Positions 23,920-32,036 of a stretch of 64,000 nucleotides of DNA are shown here, one piece after another (position 1 is the stretch's first letter; each line of letters starts with the position of its first letter). The notes under the pieces were generated by a model. The model saw only the letters and a program-made list of their open reading frames with translations. It ran no database searches and was not told where the DNA came from. The stretch is from DATLLN01 sp963720885 (lineage in GTDB: Bacteria; Actinomycetota; Thermoleophilia; Gaiellales; JAICJC01): contig CAVRGW010000004.1 in assembly GCA_963720885.1 (NCBI GenBank), forward strand, positions 124,001 through 188,000, read 5' to 3'. The position numbers were made by a program, and so were the translations under genes.

Positions 23920-25068
23920 GTGGACCTCTACGAGTATCAGGGGAAGCAACTCTTCGCGCGGTTCGGTATTCCGGTATCCGACGGAGTGGTCGCGACGACC
24001 CCGGAGGAGGCCCGGAAGGCGGCCGAGCAGCTTGGCGGCCCGGTCGTTGTCAAGGCGCAGGTGCTGGTCGGCGGCCGGGGCAAGGCCGGCGGCATCCAGC
24101 TGGCCGCCACCCCCGACGAGGCGGAGGCGAAGGCCGGGCAGGTGCTCGGCCTCGACATCCGCGGCCACGTCGTCCGCAGGCTGTGGATCGAGCGCGCGTC
24201 GGACATCGCCCGCGAGTACTACTTCTCGATCACGTTCGACCGGGGGGCCAAGAAGCCGCTGCTGATGCTGACCACGCAGGGCGGCGTCGACATCGAGCAG
24301 GTGGCCGCGGAGACGCCCGACAAGCTGGCGCGGCTGCATCTCGATCCGCTGACCGGCTTCCTGCCGTTCCACGCCAGGCGACTCTGCTTCGCCGCGGGGA
24401 TCCCGGCCGAGGAGACGCAGCAGGTCTCGCAGATCATGGAGAAGGCGTACCGCGCGTTCATCGAGACGGACGCCATGCTGGTCGAGATCAACCCGCTGAT
24501 CGTCACCCCCGACGGCATCGTGCGCGCGCTCGACTCGAAGTACACGGTCGATGACAACGCGCTCTACCGCCACCCCGACATCGCCGCCATGCGCGACGTG
24601 GAGGCGGCCGATCCACAGGAGCAGATGGCCCGGGAGCGCGGCGTCAACTACGTCAAGCTGGACGGCGACATCGGCATTCTCGGCAACGGCGCGGGGCTGG
24701 TCATGTCGACGCTGGACGTGGTCGCCCTGGCCGGCGGCCGGCCGGCCAACTTCCTGGACGTTGGCGGCGGCGCCCAGGCGGACGAGATCGTCACCGCCAT
24801 GGAGGTGCTGCTCTCCGACGACAAGGTGCGGGCGGTGCTGTTCAACGTGTTCGGCGGCATCACCCGCTGCGACGAGGTGGCGCGCGGCGTGCTGGCGGCG
24901 CTCGAGCGGCTCGACGTGAACGTCCCGCTGGTCGTCCGGCTGGACGGCACCAACGACGTCGAGGGCCGCAAGCTGCTGGCCGACGCGGCACCGCCCAACG
25001 TGCACGTGGAGCAGACGATGCTGGGTGCCGCGGCGCGCGTCGTCGAGCTCGCCGGGAGCGCCGCCTGA
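23920..25068 (+). CDS. sucC: succinate--CoA ligase, beta subunit
   Basis: This 382-residue ATP-grasp subunit starts DLYEYQGKQLFARFGIP and has the VVVKAQVLVGGRGKAGG nucleotide-binding stretch, EINPLIV and the C-terminal LFNVFGGITRCDEVA loop. Together with SucD it makes succinyl-CoA or, in the TCA direction, succinate with ATP or GTP formation. The GTG start lies 9 nt after TACACT. TGATG overlap couples it to sucD. Confidence 0.95.
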   Translation: MDLYEYQGKQLFARFGIPVSDGVVATTPEEARKAAEQLGGPVVVKAQVLVGGRGKAGGIQLAATPDEAEAKAGQVLGLDIRGHVVRRLWIERASDIAREYYFSITFDRGAKKPLLMLTTQGGVDIEQVAAETPDKLARLHLDPLTGFLPFHARRLCFAAGIPAEETQQVSQIMEKAYRAFIETDAMLVEINPLIVTPDGIVRALDSKYTVDDNALYRHPDIAAMRDVEAADPQEQMARERGVNYVKLDGDIGILGNGAGLVMSTLDVVALAGGRPANFLDVGGGAQADEIVTAMEVLLSDDKVRAVLFNVFGGITRCDEVARGVLAALERLDVNVPLVVRLDGTNDVEGRKLLADAAPPNVHVEQTMLGAAARVVELAGSAA

Positions 25069-25937
25069 TGGCGATCATCGTCACCGCTGACACCAGGCTC
25101 GTCGTCCAGGGCATCACCGGCCGGGAAGGCCGCTTCCACGCCCTTCGCAACCGGGACTACGGCACCCAGGTCGTGGCTGGGGTCACGCCGGGCAAGGGCG
25201 GTCAGGACGTCGACGGCGTGCCGGTGTTCGACACGCTCGCCGAGGCGGTCGCCGAGCGCGGCGCCAACACCGCGATGGTGTTCGTCCCGCCGCGCTTCGC
25301 CGCCGATGCGATCTACGAGGCCGTCGACGCTGGCATCGGCACGATCGTCTGCATCACGGAGGGCATTCCAGCGCACGAGATGCTGCGGATCTACAACTAC
25401 ATCCGCCCGCGAGGCGTCACGCTGCTCGGCCCGAACTGCCCGGGCGCGCTGTCGCCGGACGTCGCCAACGTGGGCATCATCCCGGCGCAGGTGTTCGCCA
25501 GGGGCCGGGTCGGGCTGGTCTCCCGGTCGGGCACGCTGACGTACCAGATCGGCAAGGAGCTGGCCGACCTCGGGCTCGGCAACTCGACGATCGTCGGCAT
25601 CGGCGGCGACCCGATCGTCGGCAGCTCGTTCATCGACGTGCTGTCGCGCTTCGAGCAGGACGACGAGACCGACCTGGTGGTCATGGTCGGCGAGATCGGC
25701 GGCGACGAGGAGGAGAAGGCGGGTGCGTTCATCGCCGAGCACATGAGCACGCCGGTCGTCGCCTACATCGCGGGCTTTCAGGCGCCCCCCGGCAAGACGA
25801 TGGGCCACGCCGGCGCCATCATCTCCGGCTCCTCCGGCACGGCCGCCGGCAAGAAGGAGGCGCTCGAGGCGCGCGGTATCCGCGTCGGTTCGAGCCCCAC
25901 CGAGGCCGCCAACCTGGCCGCCGACGCCCTCCGGTAG
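25068..25937 (+). CDS. sucD: succinate--CoA ligase, alpha subunit
   Basis: This 289-residue subunit has the CoA-binding GITGREGRFHALRN segment, the CITEGIPAHEMLR and GPNCPGALSPD motifs, and the phosphohistidine motif GHAGAIISG (about residue 246). It forms the phosphohistidine intermediate and binds CoA. The ATG overlaps the sucC stop. It is followed 16 nt later by a frameshifted aminotransferase with its own -10-like element. Confidence 0.95.
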   Translation: MAIIVTADTRLVVQGITGREGRFHALRNRDYGTQVVAGVTPGKGGQDVDGVPVFDTLAEAVAERGANTAMVFVPPRFAADAIYEAVDAGIGTIVCITEGIPAHEMLRIYNYIRPRGVTLLGPNCPGALSPDVANVGIIPAQVFARGRVGLVSRSGTLTYQIGKELADLGLGNSTIVGIGGDPIVGSSFIDVLSRFEQDDETDLVVMVGEIGGDEEEKAGAFIAEHMSTPVVAYIAGFQAPPGKTMGHAGAIISGSSGTAAGKKEALEARGIRVGSSPTEAANLAADALR

Positions 25938-25953
25938 GGCTAGTCTGTCGGGG

Positions 25954-27055
25954 ATGGGCCAGATCCCCTTCACCCGCGGCGTCCCGTCGGCCGACATGCT
26001 GCCGGTCGACGACCTGCGCGAGGCCGCGGCGCAGGCCTTCGCGACCGACGCCGCCGGGGCGCTGTCGTACGCGCCCGGCGGCTATCGCGCCGCTGCGCGA
26101 ATGGATCGGCGAGCGCCACGGGGTGGACGCCGCCCGCGTGCTGCTGGTCAACGGCTCGCTGCAGGGGGTCGCGTTCCTTGCGCAGCAGCTGTTCCTCGGC
26201 CGCGGCGGGCGCGCGCTGGTCGAGGATCCGACCTATGACCGCACCCTGATCTCGCTGCGAACGTTCGGCGCGACCGTCGAGGGCGTCCCGCTGACCGGCG
26301 AGGGCATCGACGTCGGCGCGCTGGAGCGGGCGCTCGACGCCGGGCCTGCCGACCTCGTCTACACGATCCCCACCTTTCAGAACCCGGCCGGCGTCACGCT
26401 GCCCGAGGACGGCCGCCGGCGGCTGGTCGAGCTGGCCCGCGCGCACGGCGTGCTGGTGGTCGAGGACGATCCGTACGGCCTGCTCCGGTTCGAGGGCGAG
26501 CGGCTGCCGACGCTCCACGAGCTTGACGGCGGTGACAACGTCATCTACTCGTCATCGTTCACCAAGACGGTGGCACCGGGGCTGCGCACCGGCTACCTGA
26601 TCCTCCCGGAGCGCCTGGTCGGGCCGCTGAAGGCGATCTCCGAGAACACCATCATCGGCCCCAACTCGCTGGCCGAGGCGACGCTCGCCGCCTACTGCCG
26701 GGCCGGCCGGTTCGAGCCCAACGTGGAGCGGGTGACCGCGACGCTGAAGGCGCGCCGCGATGCGATGGAGGACGGCCTGCGCCAGCACTTCCCGGCCGGT
26801 GCGACCTGGACGACGCCGACCGGAGGCTACTTCTACTGGGTCGACCTGCCCGAGGCGCTGGACACCGGCGCCCTGCTGGCGGCGGCCGCCGAACGCGGCG
26901 TCCCCTACGTCAAGGGCGCCGACTTCTCGTGCTCCGGCGGCGGCAGGTCTTCGCTGCGGCTGGCCTTCAGCGCCGTGCCGCCGGAGAGCATCGGCGAGGG
27001 CGTTGCCCGGCTGGGCGAACTGCTCGCCGAGTCGCTCGAGCCCGCCGCGGTCTGA
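25954..27055 (+). pseudogene. PLP-dependent aminotransferase (MocR/LysN-like), frameshifted
   Basis: The N-terminal part (FTRGVPSADMLPVDDL ... SYAPGGY) is read from the ATG at 25954. The rest (PLREWIGERHG ... EDDPYGLLRFEGE, Schiff-base lysine in SSSFTKTVAPGLR) continues in the next frame to 27055. Removing one C near 26086 restores a continuous class I/II aminotransferase of about 366 residues, like 2-aminoadipate or branched-chain aminotransferases. All catalytic motifs survive, so the break is recent or a sequence error. A TAGTCT hexamer ends 7 nt before the start. The 3' end overlaps the antisense Cys-rich gene. Confidence 0.75.
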
Positions 27056-27275
27056 CCGTTACGCGACGCCCGCGGCGATCCGCGGTGCAGGGCTCCGTCA
27101 GCATCGGCGAGGGCACGATCGGCTGCTCGACCAGGCGCGCCTGGCGAGGGGCGATCATCTGACCCTTGAGCACCGGCCGGAAGGTCGGACACGGCTCCGA
27201 GAGGTCGAGGGCGCAAAGGCTCGTCTTTCGAAAGAAGCAGTCATCGCACGTGACGCAGCGAGCCTTTGCAGCCAT
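26967..27275 (-). CDS. small cysteine-rich protein of unknown function
   Basis: This 102-residue frame starts at an ATG preceded by a strong GGGGAGAAGGGG ribosome site. The N-terminal half has clustered cysteines (ARCVTCDDCFFRKTSLC, then EPCPTFRP), which suggests a small zinc ribbon or iron-sulfur site. The C-terminal half is basic and low in complexity and overlaps the aminotransferase 3' end on the other strand, so the conserved part may be only the first 60 or so residues. A TACACT element at 27333-27338 could be its promoter. I do not recognise a named family. Confidence 0.55.
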   Translation of the reverse strand: MAAKARCVTCDDCFFRKTSLCALDLSEPCPTFRPVLKGQMIAPRQARLVEQPIVPSPMLTEPCTADRRGRRVTVRPRRARATRRAVRPAGQRPRRCSPAARR

Positions 27276-27409
27276 GGATGTGTCCCCTTCTCCCCGTTTT
27301 GTGCCTGCCCTGCGGTGCCGAACGAAGGTGGAAGTGTAGGTCGCAGACGCTCCGGGTTCCACCGTTCGCGGGAATGAAAATGCGCTGTTTGCGAGCAATC
27401 CGTGAACGT

Positions 27410-28441
27410 CTAGTGACTGACCGGTTGCAGCGTCCGGATTGCGTCGAGAGCCTGCCCGAAGGTGGACACCGCGACGATCTTGATGCGCCCGTCGGCGGCC
27501 GCGACGGCGTCCTTGTAGTTGCCCTTCGGCACCAGGAACGTGTCCGCGCCGGCCTCGATCGCGCCCACCGTCTTCTGCTCCACGCCGCCGATCTCGTGCA
27601 CTCCGCCGGCCAGGTCGAGCTCTCCGGTGGCGACCACCTTGTGCCCGTGCAGCAGCGTCCGGTTGCTCAGCGCGTCGTAGATCTCGAGGGCGAAGGCGAG
27701 CCCTGCGGACGGCCCGCCGATGCCAGGCGTCGAGATCGTTGTCTTGACCGGCACGTGGGCGACCTTCACGGCGTCGCCGATGTTGATGCCGACGATCGCG
27801 TGGGTCGGGTCGTCAGGGCTCTTGACGGACGTCATCGTCTTGCGGGAGCCGTCCGCGAACTGCAGCGTGATCGGCTGGCCGGGGCGCACTGCGGATAGGG
27901 CCTGCACCAGTCGCCCGGCGTCATCGACCTTCTGCCCCTGCGCGCGGGTGATGATCTGGCCCGGCTTGACGCCGGCCTTCGCGGCCGGGTACCCGGGCGC
28001 CAGGGCGGTGATCTGGGCGCCCAGCTTGTCGATCTTCACGTCCAGCCCGAACGCCCGCTCGGCGACGACCTGCGCGGTCGTCTTCGAGTCGGCCATCGCC
28101 CGCTGGTCGTCGCGGATCCGCTGCTGCTCGTTCTCGCCCGGCGAGAGGATGTGGTCGGCCGGGACCAGCGACGCTCCGTCGACCAGGTGCTCCGCCCAGA
28201 GCCGCTGCACCTCGTTGGCCTTGAGGATGCTGACGTCGACGAAGTACAGGCCGGAGCCCGGCACCTGCGGCTTCTCGCCCGGCACGGTGATGATCGGAGC
28301 CGTCGGGTGCGCCTTGTCCGGCAGGAACGCGTAGTAGCCCGAGTCGGTGTTCCAGGCCCAGGTCACCGTGCCGGCGGCCACGGCGCAGGCGATCGCCAGG
28401 ACCAGCGGCCAGCGCGGCTTGCGGAGGGCGGGCGCCGTCAC
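27410..28441 (-). CDS. PDZ domain protein with Lon-type protease domain (YlbL-like)
   Basis: This 343-residue protein has one N-terminal membrane helix (about 12-29), a PDZ domain (GYPAAKAGVKPGQIITRAQG) and a C-terminal Lon-like serine protease domain. The catalytic serine is in GIGGPSAGLAF and the lysine in VEQKTVGAIEAGAD, which form the Ser-Lys dyad. Homologues of B. subtilis YlbL are membrane-anchored proteases acting on extracytoplasmic or membrane proteins. Its GTG overlaps the stop of the rhomboid gene (GTGA), so two proteases of membrane proteins are co-translated. Confidence 0.87.
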   Translation of the reverse strand: MTAPALRKPRWPLVLAIACAVAAGTVTWAWNTDSGYYAFLPDKAHPTAPIITVPGEKPQVPGSGLYFVDVSILKANEVQRLWAEHLVDGASLVPADHILSPGENEQQRIRDDQRAMADSKTTAQVVAERAFGLDVKIDKLGAQITALAPGYPAAKAGVKPGQIITRAQGQKVDDAGRLVQALSAVRPGQPITLQFADGSRKTMTSVKSPDDPTHAIVGINIGDAVKVAHVPVKTTISTPGIGGPSAGLAFALEIYDALSNRTLLHGHKVVATGELDLAGGVHEIGGVEQKTVGAIEAGADTFLVPKGNYKDAVAAADGRIKIVAVSTFGQALDAIRTLQPVSH

Positions 28442-29250
28442 GCGATCGCCACCGATCCGGCGATCGCGGCGACCACCAGCGAGCCGAGGCCGATGGCCGT
28501 CAGCGGGGTGATCCGGCCGTAGGCGATGTGGCCGCGGCCGAAGCTCGAGAGCACCAGACCGGTGAGCACGCCTCCGATCAGGCCGCCGATGTGGCCGCCG
28601 ACCGAGATCTGGCCGCTGAAGGCGAACGTGAACAGGAGGTTGACCAGCAGCAGGCCGCCGATCGGGCCTTCCAGCAGCGAGAGGCCGCGTTGCCTCTCCA
28701 GGACCAGCAGCGCGCCCATCAGTCCGAAGATGGCGGCGGATGCGCCGGCGGTCAGTGCGTTGGGCGACAGCAGCAGCGCGCCGAACGAGCCGGTCAGCGC
28801 CGAGATCAGGTAGATGGCTCCGAACCGCAGGCTGCCGACGTAGCTCTCGAGCGCGGTACCCAGCCAGTACAGCGCGTACATGTTGAACGCGATGTGCATC
28901 AAGCCGAAGTGCAGGAAGGCGGAGCTGATCAGCCGGTAGTTCTCGCCGTCGTGCACCGCCGGCCCGAACAGCGCCAGCGACCGTCCGAGCTCGTTCAGGT
29001 TCGCCGAGAAGGCGATCGGGTTCGCCGATGTCAGCAGGTAGAGCCCGACGTTCGCCGCGATCAGCATGTATGTCAGGTACGGGACGGCGGGTCGTGCGAA
29101 GGCGGCCGTCCGCACCGCGCGGTTGGTCGCGCACTCGGGGCAGCGCATGCCCACCGGCGTCGCCGTCATGCAGTCGGGGCAGATCGGCCGCCCGCAGTTC
29201 GAGCAGTGGACCCCGGTCTCGCGATCCGGGTGGCGGTAGCAGGTATCCAT
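28438..29250 (-). CDS. rhomboid family intramembrane serine protease with N-terminal zinc finger
   Basis: This 270-residue protein opens with a B-box-like zinc-binding region (CYRHPDRETGVHCSNCGRPI then CPDC and CPEC). A six- or seven-helix rhomboid domain follows, with the catalytic serine in TAGASAAIFG, the HIAFNMYAL motif and the catalytic histidine in GHIGGLIGG. Rhomboids cleave transmembrane substrates within the bilayer. The soluble zinc finger is common in actinobacterial members. A TAGACT hexamer lies 10 nt before the ATG. It is coupled to the downstream PDZ/Lon protease. Confidence 0.88.
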   Translation of the reverse strand: MDTCYRHPDRETGVHCSNCGRPICPDCMTATPVGMRCPECATNRAVRTAAFARPAVPYLTYMLIAANVGLYLLTSANPIAFSANLNELGRSLALFGPAVHDGENYRLISSAFLHFGLMHIAFNMYALYWLGTALESYVGSLRFGAIYLISALTGSFGALLLSPNALTAGASAAIFGLMGALLVLERQRGLSLLEGPIGGLLLVNLLFTFAFSGQISVGGHIGGLIGGVLTGLVLSSFGRGHIAYGRITPLTAIGLGSLVVAAIAGSVAIA

Positions 29251-29280
29251 CGTGACGACCAGTCTACGGGCGCCGGATTG

Positions 29281-30042
29281 CTACCAGATTCCCTGCAGAG
29301 CCCCGCCGTCGACGGGCAGCACGACGCCCGAGATGTACGCCGCCTGGGCTGAGCAGAGAAACGTCACGGCGGCGGCGATCTCGTCGGGCGATCCCAGCCG
29401 TCCGGCGGGGATCGAGGCCTCGTCCCTGGCGCGCGCGTTCTCGGGATCCGGCTGCCGTTCCCACAGCTCCTTCATCCGCTCGGTGTCGATCTTGCCGGGC
29501 GCGACCGTGTTGACGGTGATGCCGTCGCCCGCCAGCTCCCGGGACAGCGCCTTGGCCCAGCCGACAACGCCCGGGCGGATCGCGTTCGAGAGCATCAGGT
29601 GGGGGATCGGCTCGCGCACCGACCAGGACGTGATGTTGACGATCCGTCCGCGCCCGCTCTCGCGGAGGTGGGGCAGCGCCAGCCGGGTCAGCCTGACGGC
29701 GGAGTTGAGAGACAGCTCGAACGCCTCGGCCCATGCCTCGGCGGGCAGCTCCTCGAAGGTGCCGGCCGGCGGGCCGCCGGCGTTGTTGATGAGAATGTCA
29801 AGCCTGCCCCGGCGATCGATCGTCGCCTTCACGGCGCGCTCCATCGCGGCCTGGTCACGGACGTCTCCTGCGCTGGCGACGGCTCCTGGTACCGACGACG
29901 CAGCGGTGTCCAGGCGCTCCGGGTCGCGGGCCACCATCGTCACGTCGCAGCCCTCGGCGGCCAGCGCCCGGGAGATGGCGAGCCCCATCCCGGCTGACGC
30001 GCCGCAGACGATCGCGGCGGTGCGTTCGAGTCCCAGATCCAT
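29281..30042 (-). CDS. SDR-family protein lacking the classical Tyr-x3-Lys active site
   Basis: This 253-residue Rossmann protein resembles 3-oxoacyl-ACP reductases: AIVCGASAGMGLAISRALA at the nucleotide site, LINNAGGP, and NITSWSVREP before the usual active site. The expected Tyr-x3-Lys is absent; the segment reads HLMLSNAIRPGVVGWAKAL. It matches a known atypical SDR subgroup with an imperfect catalytic tetrad. It may bind NAD(P) without standard ketoreductase activity. It diverges from the agmatinase gene, with overlapping TATCGT/TACGAT elements between the starts. Confidence 0.8.
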   Translation of the reverse strand: MDLGLERTAAIVCGASAGMGLAISRALAAEGCDVTMVARDPERLDTAASSVPGAVASAGDVRDQAAMERAVKATIDRRGRLDILINNAGGPPAGTFEELPAEAWAEAFELSLNSAVRLTRLALPHLRESGRGRIVNITSWSVREPIPHLMLSNAIRPGVVGWAKALSRELAGDGITVNTVAPGKIDTERMKELWERQPDPENARARDEASIPAGRLGSPDEIAAAVTFLCSAQAAYISGVVLPVDGGALQGIW

Positions 30043-30050
30043 CGGGCCGG

Positions 30051-30057
30051 TACGATA
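30051..30057. promoter_or_regulatory. overlapping divergent -10 candidates (SDR / agmatinase)
   Basis: TACGATA reads as TACGAT on the plus strand (10 nt before the agmatinase ATG) and as TATCGT on the minus strand (9 nt before the SDR ATG). The 24-nt gap between the two starts forces the promoters to overlap, so expression of the two genes may be mutually exclusive. Confidence 0.35.
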
Positions 30058-30066
30058 GCCGCCGCC

Positions 30067-31044
30067 ATGCGCTACGGCCCAGCCGATTCGTCACAGACGC
30101 CGCGGTTCACGGGCGCCCGCACCTTCATGCGGCTGCCGTCCGTGGAGACGACACAGGATGTGGACGTGGCTGTGATCGGCATCCCGACCGATGACGCGGT
30201 GTCGTACAAGTCCGGCGCGCGGTTCGGCCCGGAGGGCATCCGCAGCGCATCGGCGCTGCTCCGTCCCTACAACCCGCTGCTGCGGGTCGACGTCACCGAG
30301 CACCTGTCGATGGTCGACTACGGCGACTCGCCGACGGTGCCCGGCTACCACGAGGAGACGCTGCGCCGGATCGAGGACTATTTGGCGCCTGTGCACGTCG
30401 CCGGGGTCACTCCGCTGTGCCTGGGCGGCGACCACTCGATGGTGCTCGCCGAGCTGCGAGCCGCGGCCGCGGTGCACGGCCCGCTGGCGCTCGTCCACCT
30501 CGACGCCCACGCGGACGTCTGGGAGTCGTACTACGGCGCCCGCTACTTCCACGGCACGGTGTTCAAACGCGCGGTGGAGGAGGGGCTGGTCGAGCCGCGC
30601 GCCTCGGTGCAGGCCGGGATGCGGGGAACGCTCTACGGCGAGGCGGACGTGGCCGCGCCCGGCGAGCTGGGATTCGACGCGATCCCGTGGGACGAGCTCG
30701 AGCCGCTGGGACCTGAGCGGTACGGCGAGCGCGTTCGCGCGCGCGTCGGCGACCGTCCGGCCTTCCTGTCGTTCGACATCGACTTCGTCGACCCGGCGTT
30801 CGCGCCGGCGACCGGCACGCCGGAGGTCGGCGGGCCGTCCAGCGGCCAGGCACTGGCCTACGTGAGGGCGCTGACCGGCATCGACTTCCGCGGGTTCGAC
30901 TGCGTCGAGGTCGCCCCGGTGTACGACCAGCCGGCGAACATCACCGCGTGGGTGGCCGCCAGCGCCTGCTTCGAGATGTTGTCCCTGAAGGCGCTGTGGC
31001 TACAGGCCCATCACGCCGACGAGCTCGCGGACGGCGGCGGCTGA
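30067..31044 (+). CDS. speB: agmatinase / arginase family ureohydrolase
   Basis: This 325-residue ureohydrolase has the binuclear manganese site motifs GGDHS (about 119-123), HLDAHADVW (about 145-153) and SFDIDFVDPAFAPATGTPE (about 235-253). The last, with its PATGTPE ending, is typical of agmatinase-like enzymes. The reaction is agmatine to putrescine plus urea; guanidinobutyrase or a related activity is possible. It diverges from the SDR gene and shares 45 nt at its 3' end with the convergent mdh. Confidence 0.85.
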   Translation: MRYGPADSSQTPRFTGARTFMRLPSVETTQDVDVAVIGIPTDDAVSYKSGARFGPEGIRSASALLRPYNPLLRVDVTEHLSMVDYGDSPTVPGYHEETLRRIEDYLAPVHVAGVTPLCLGGDHSMVLAELRAAAAVHGPLALVHLDAHADVWESYYGARYFHGTVFKRAVEEGLVEPRASVQAGMRGTLYGEADVAAPGELGFDAIPWDELEPLGPERYGERVRARVGDRPAFLSFDIDFVDPAFAPATGTPEVGGPSSGQALAYVRALTGIDFRGFDCVEVAPVYDQPANITAWVAASACFEMLSLKALWLQAHHADELADGGG

Positions 31045-31929
31045 GCGCTCCAGCTGGCCCTGCTCGTCCTCGCTCAGCTCGATCTTGACGATCTCCTCGA
31101 GCCCGGCGGCGCCCAGCCGGCAGGGCACGCCCATGTAGATGCCTGACAGGCCGAACTCGCCCTCGAGGTGCGCTGCGCAGGGCAGCACCCGCTTCTGGTC
31201 GAGCACGATCGAGTCGACCATCTCGCAGACGGACGCGGACGGGGCGTAGTACGCCGATCCGGACTTCAGCAGCTTGACCACCTCGGCGCCCCCGTCGCGG
31301 GTGCGCTGGACGATCTCGGCCAGGCGGTCGGCGGGGATCAGGTCGGACACCGGGATCCCGGCGACGTTCGTGTAGGAGACGACTGGCACCATCTGGTCGC
31401 CGTGGCCGCCGAGCACGAACCCGGTGACGTCGCGCACCGATACGCCGAGCTCCCAGGCGAGGAAGGTGCGGAAGCGCGCCGAGTCGAGCACGCCGGCCAT
31501 GCCGATGACGCGCTCGCGGGGCAGCTTCGACTCGGCGAATGCGACCTGGCACATCGCGTCCAGCGGGTTGGTGACGACGATCAGGATCGTGTTCGGCGAG
31601 CGGTCGACCAGGTTGCGGGTGACGTCGCCGACGATCTTCTGGTTCGTTGTCAGCAGATCGTCGCGGCTCATGCCCGGCTTGCGGGCGATGCCCGACGTGA
31701 TGATGCAGATCTCGGACCCGGCGGTCTCCTCATAGCCGTTCGTGCCGATCACCGTCGGCTCGTAGCCGGCGACCGGGCCGGTCTCGTTCAGGTCGAGCGC
31801 CTTGCCCTGCGGGAGACCCTCCACGATGTCGACCAGCACCACGTCCGCATAGTCACGCTCCGCCAGCCGCTGCGCGGTCGTCGCACCGACGTTCCCAGCA
31901 CCGACCACCGTGATCTTGACTCGACTCAT
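31000..31929 (-). CDS. mdh: malate dehydrogenase (LDH-like type)
   Basis: This 309-residue enzyme has the NAD-binding VVGAGNVGATTAQ, the mobile-loop arginine in RKPGMSRDDLL (arginine at the substrate discriminating position, as in malate rather than lactate enzymes), TNPLDAM and the catalytic histidine in GGHGDQMVP. It interconverts malate and oxaloacetate with NAD(H). The ATG at 31929 is chosen for the GGGGGACGG ribosome site upstream; an in-frame ATG at 31965 would add 12 unconserved residues. It diverges from the citrate synthase gene, which uses its product. Confidence 0.93.
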   Translation of the reverse strand: MSRVKITVVGAGNVGATTAQRLAERDYADVVLVDIVEGLPQGKALDLNETGPVAGYEPTVIGTNGYEETAGSEICIITSGIARKPGMSRDDLLTTNQKIVGDVTRNLVDRSPNTILIVVTNPLDAMCQVAFAESKLPRERVIGMAGVLDSARFRTFLAWELGVSVRDVTGFVLGGHGDQMVPVVSYTNVAGIPVSDLIPADRLAEIVQRTRDGGAEVVKLLKSGSAYYAPSASVCEMVDSIVLDQKRVLPCAAHLEGEFGLSGIYMGVPCRLGAAGLEEIVKIELSEDEQGQLERSAAAVRELVGVMGL

Positions 31930-32036
31930 GAAGTGCCGTCCCCCGCTCTCGATTGCATCCGTCAATGACCGCGGGCGATTGTCGCACGATTGGCTACGAT
32001 CCGGTGGAGGTCGAACCGACGGAAGGGCGGGGAGGA

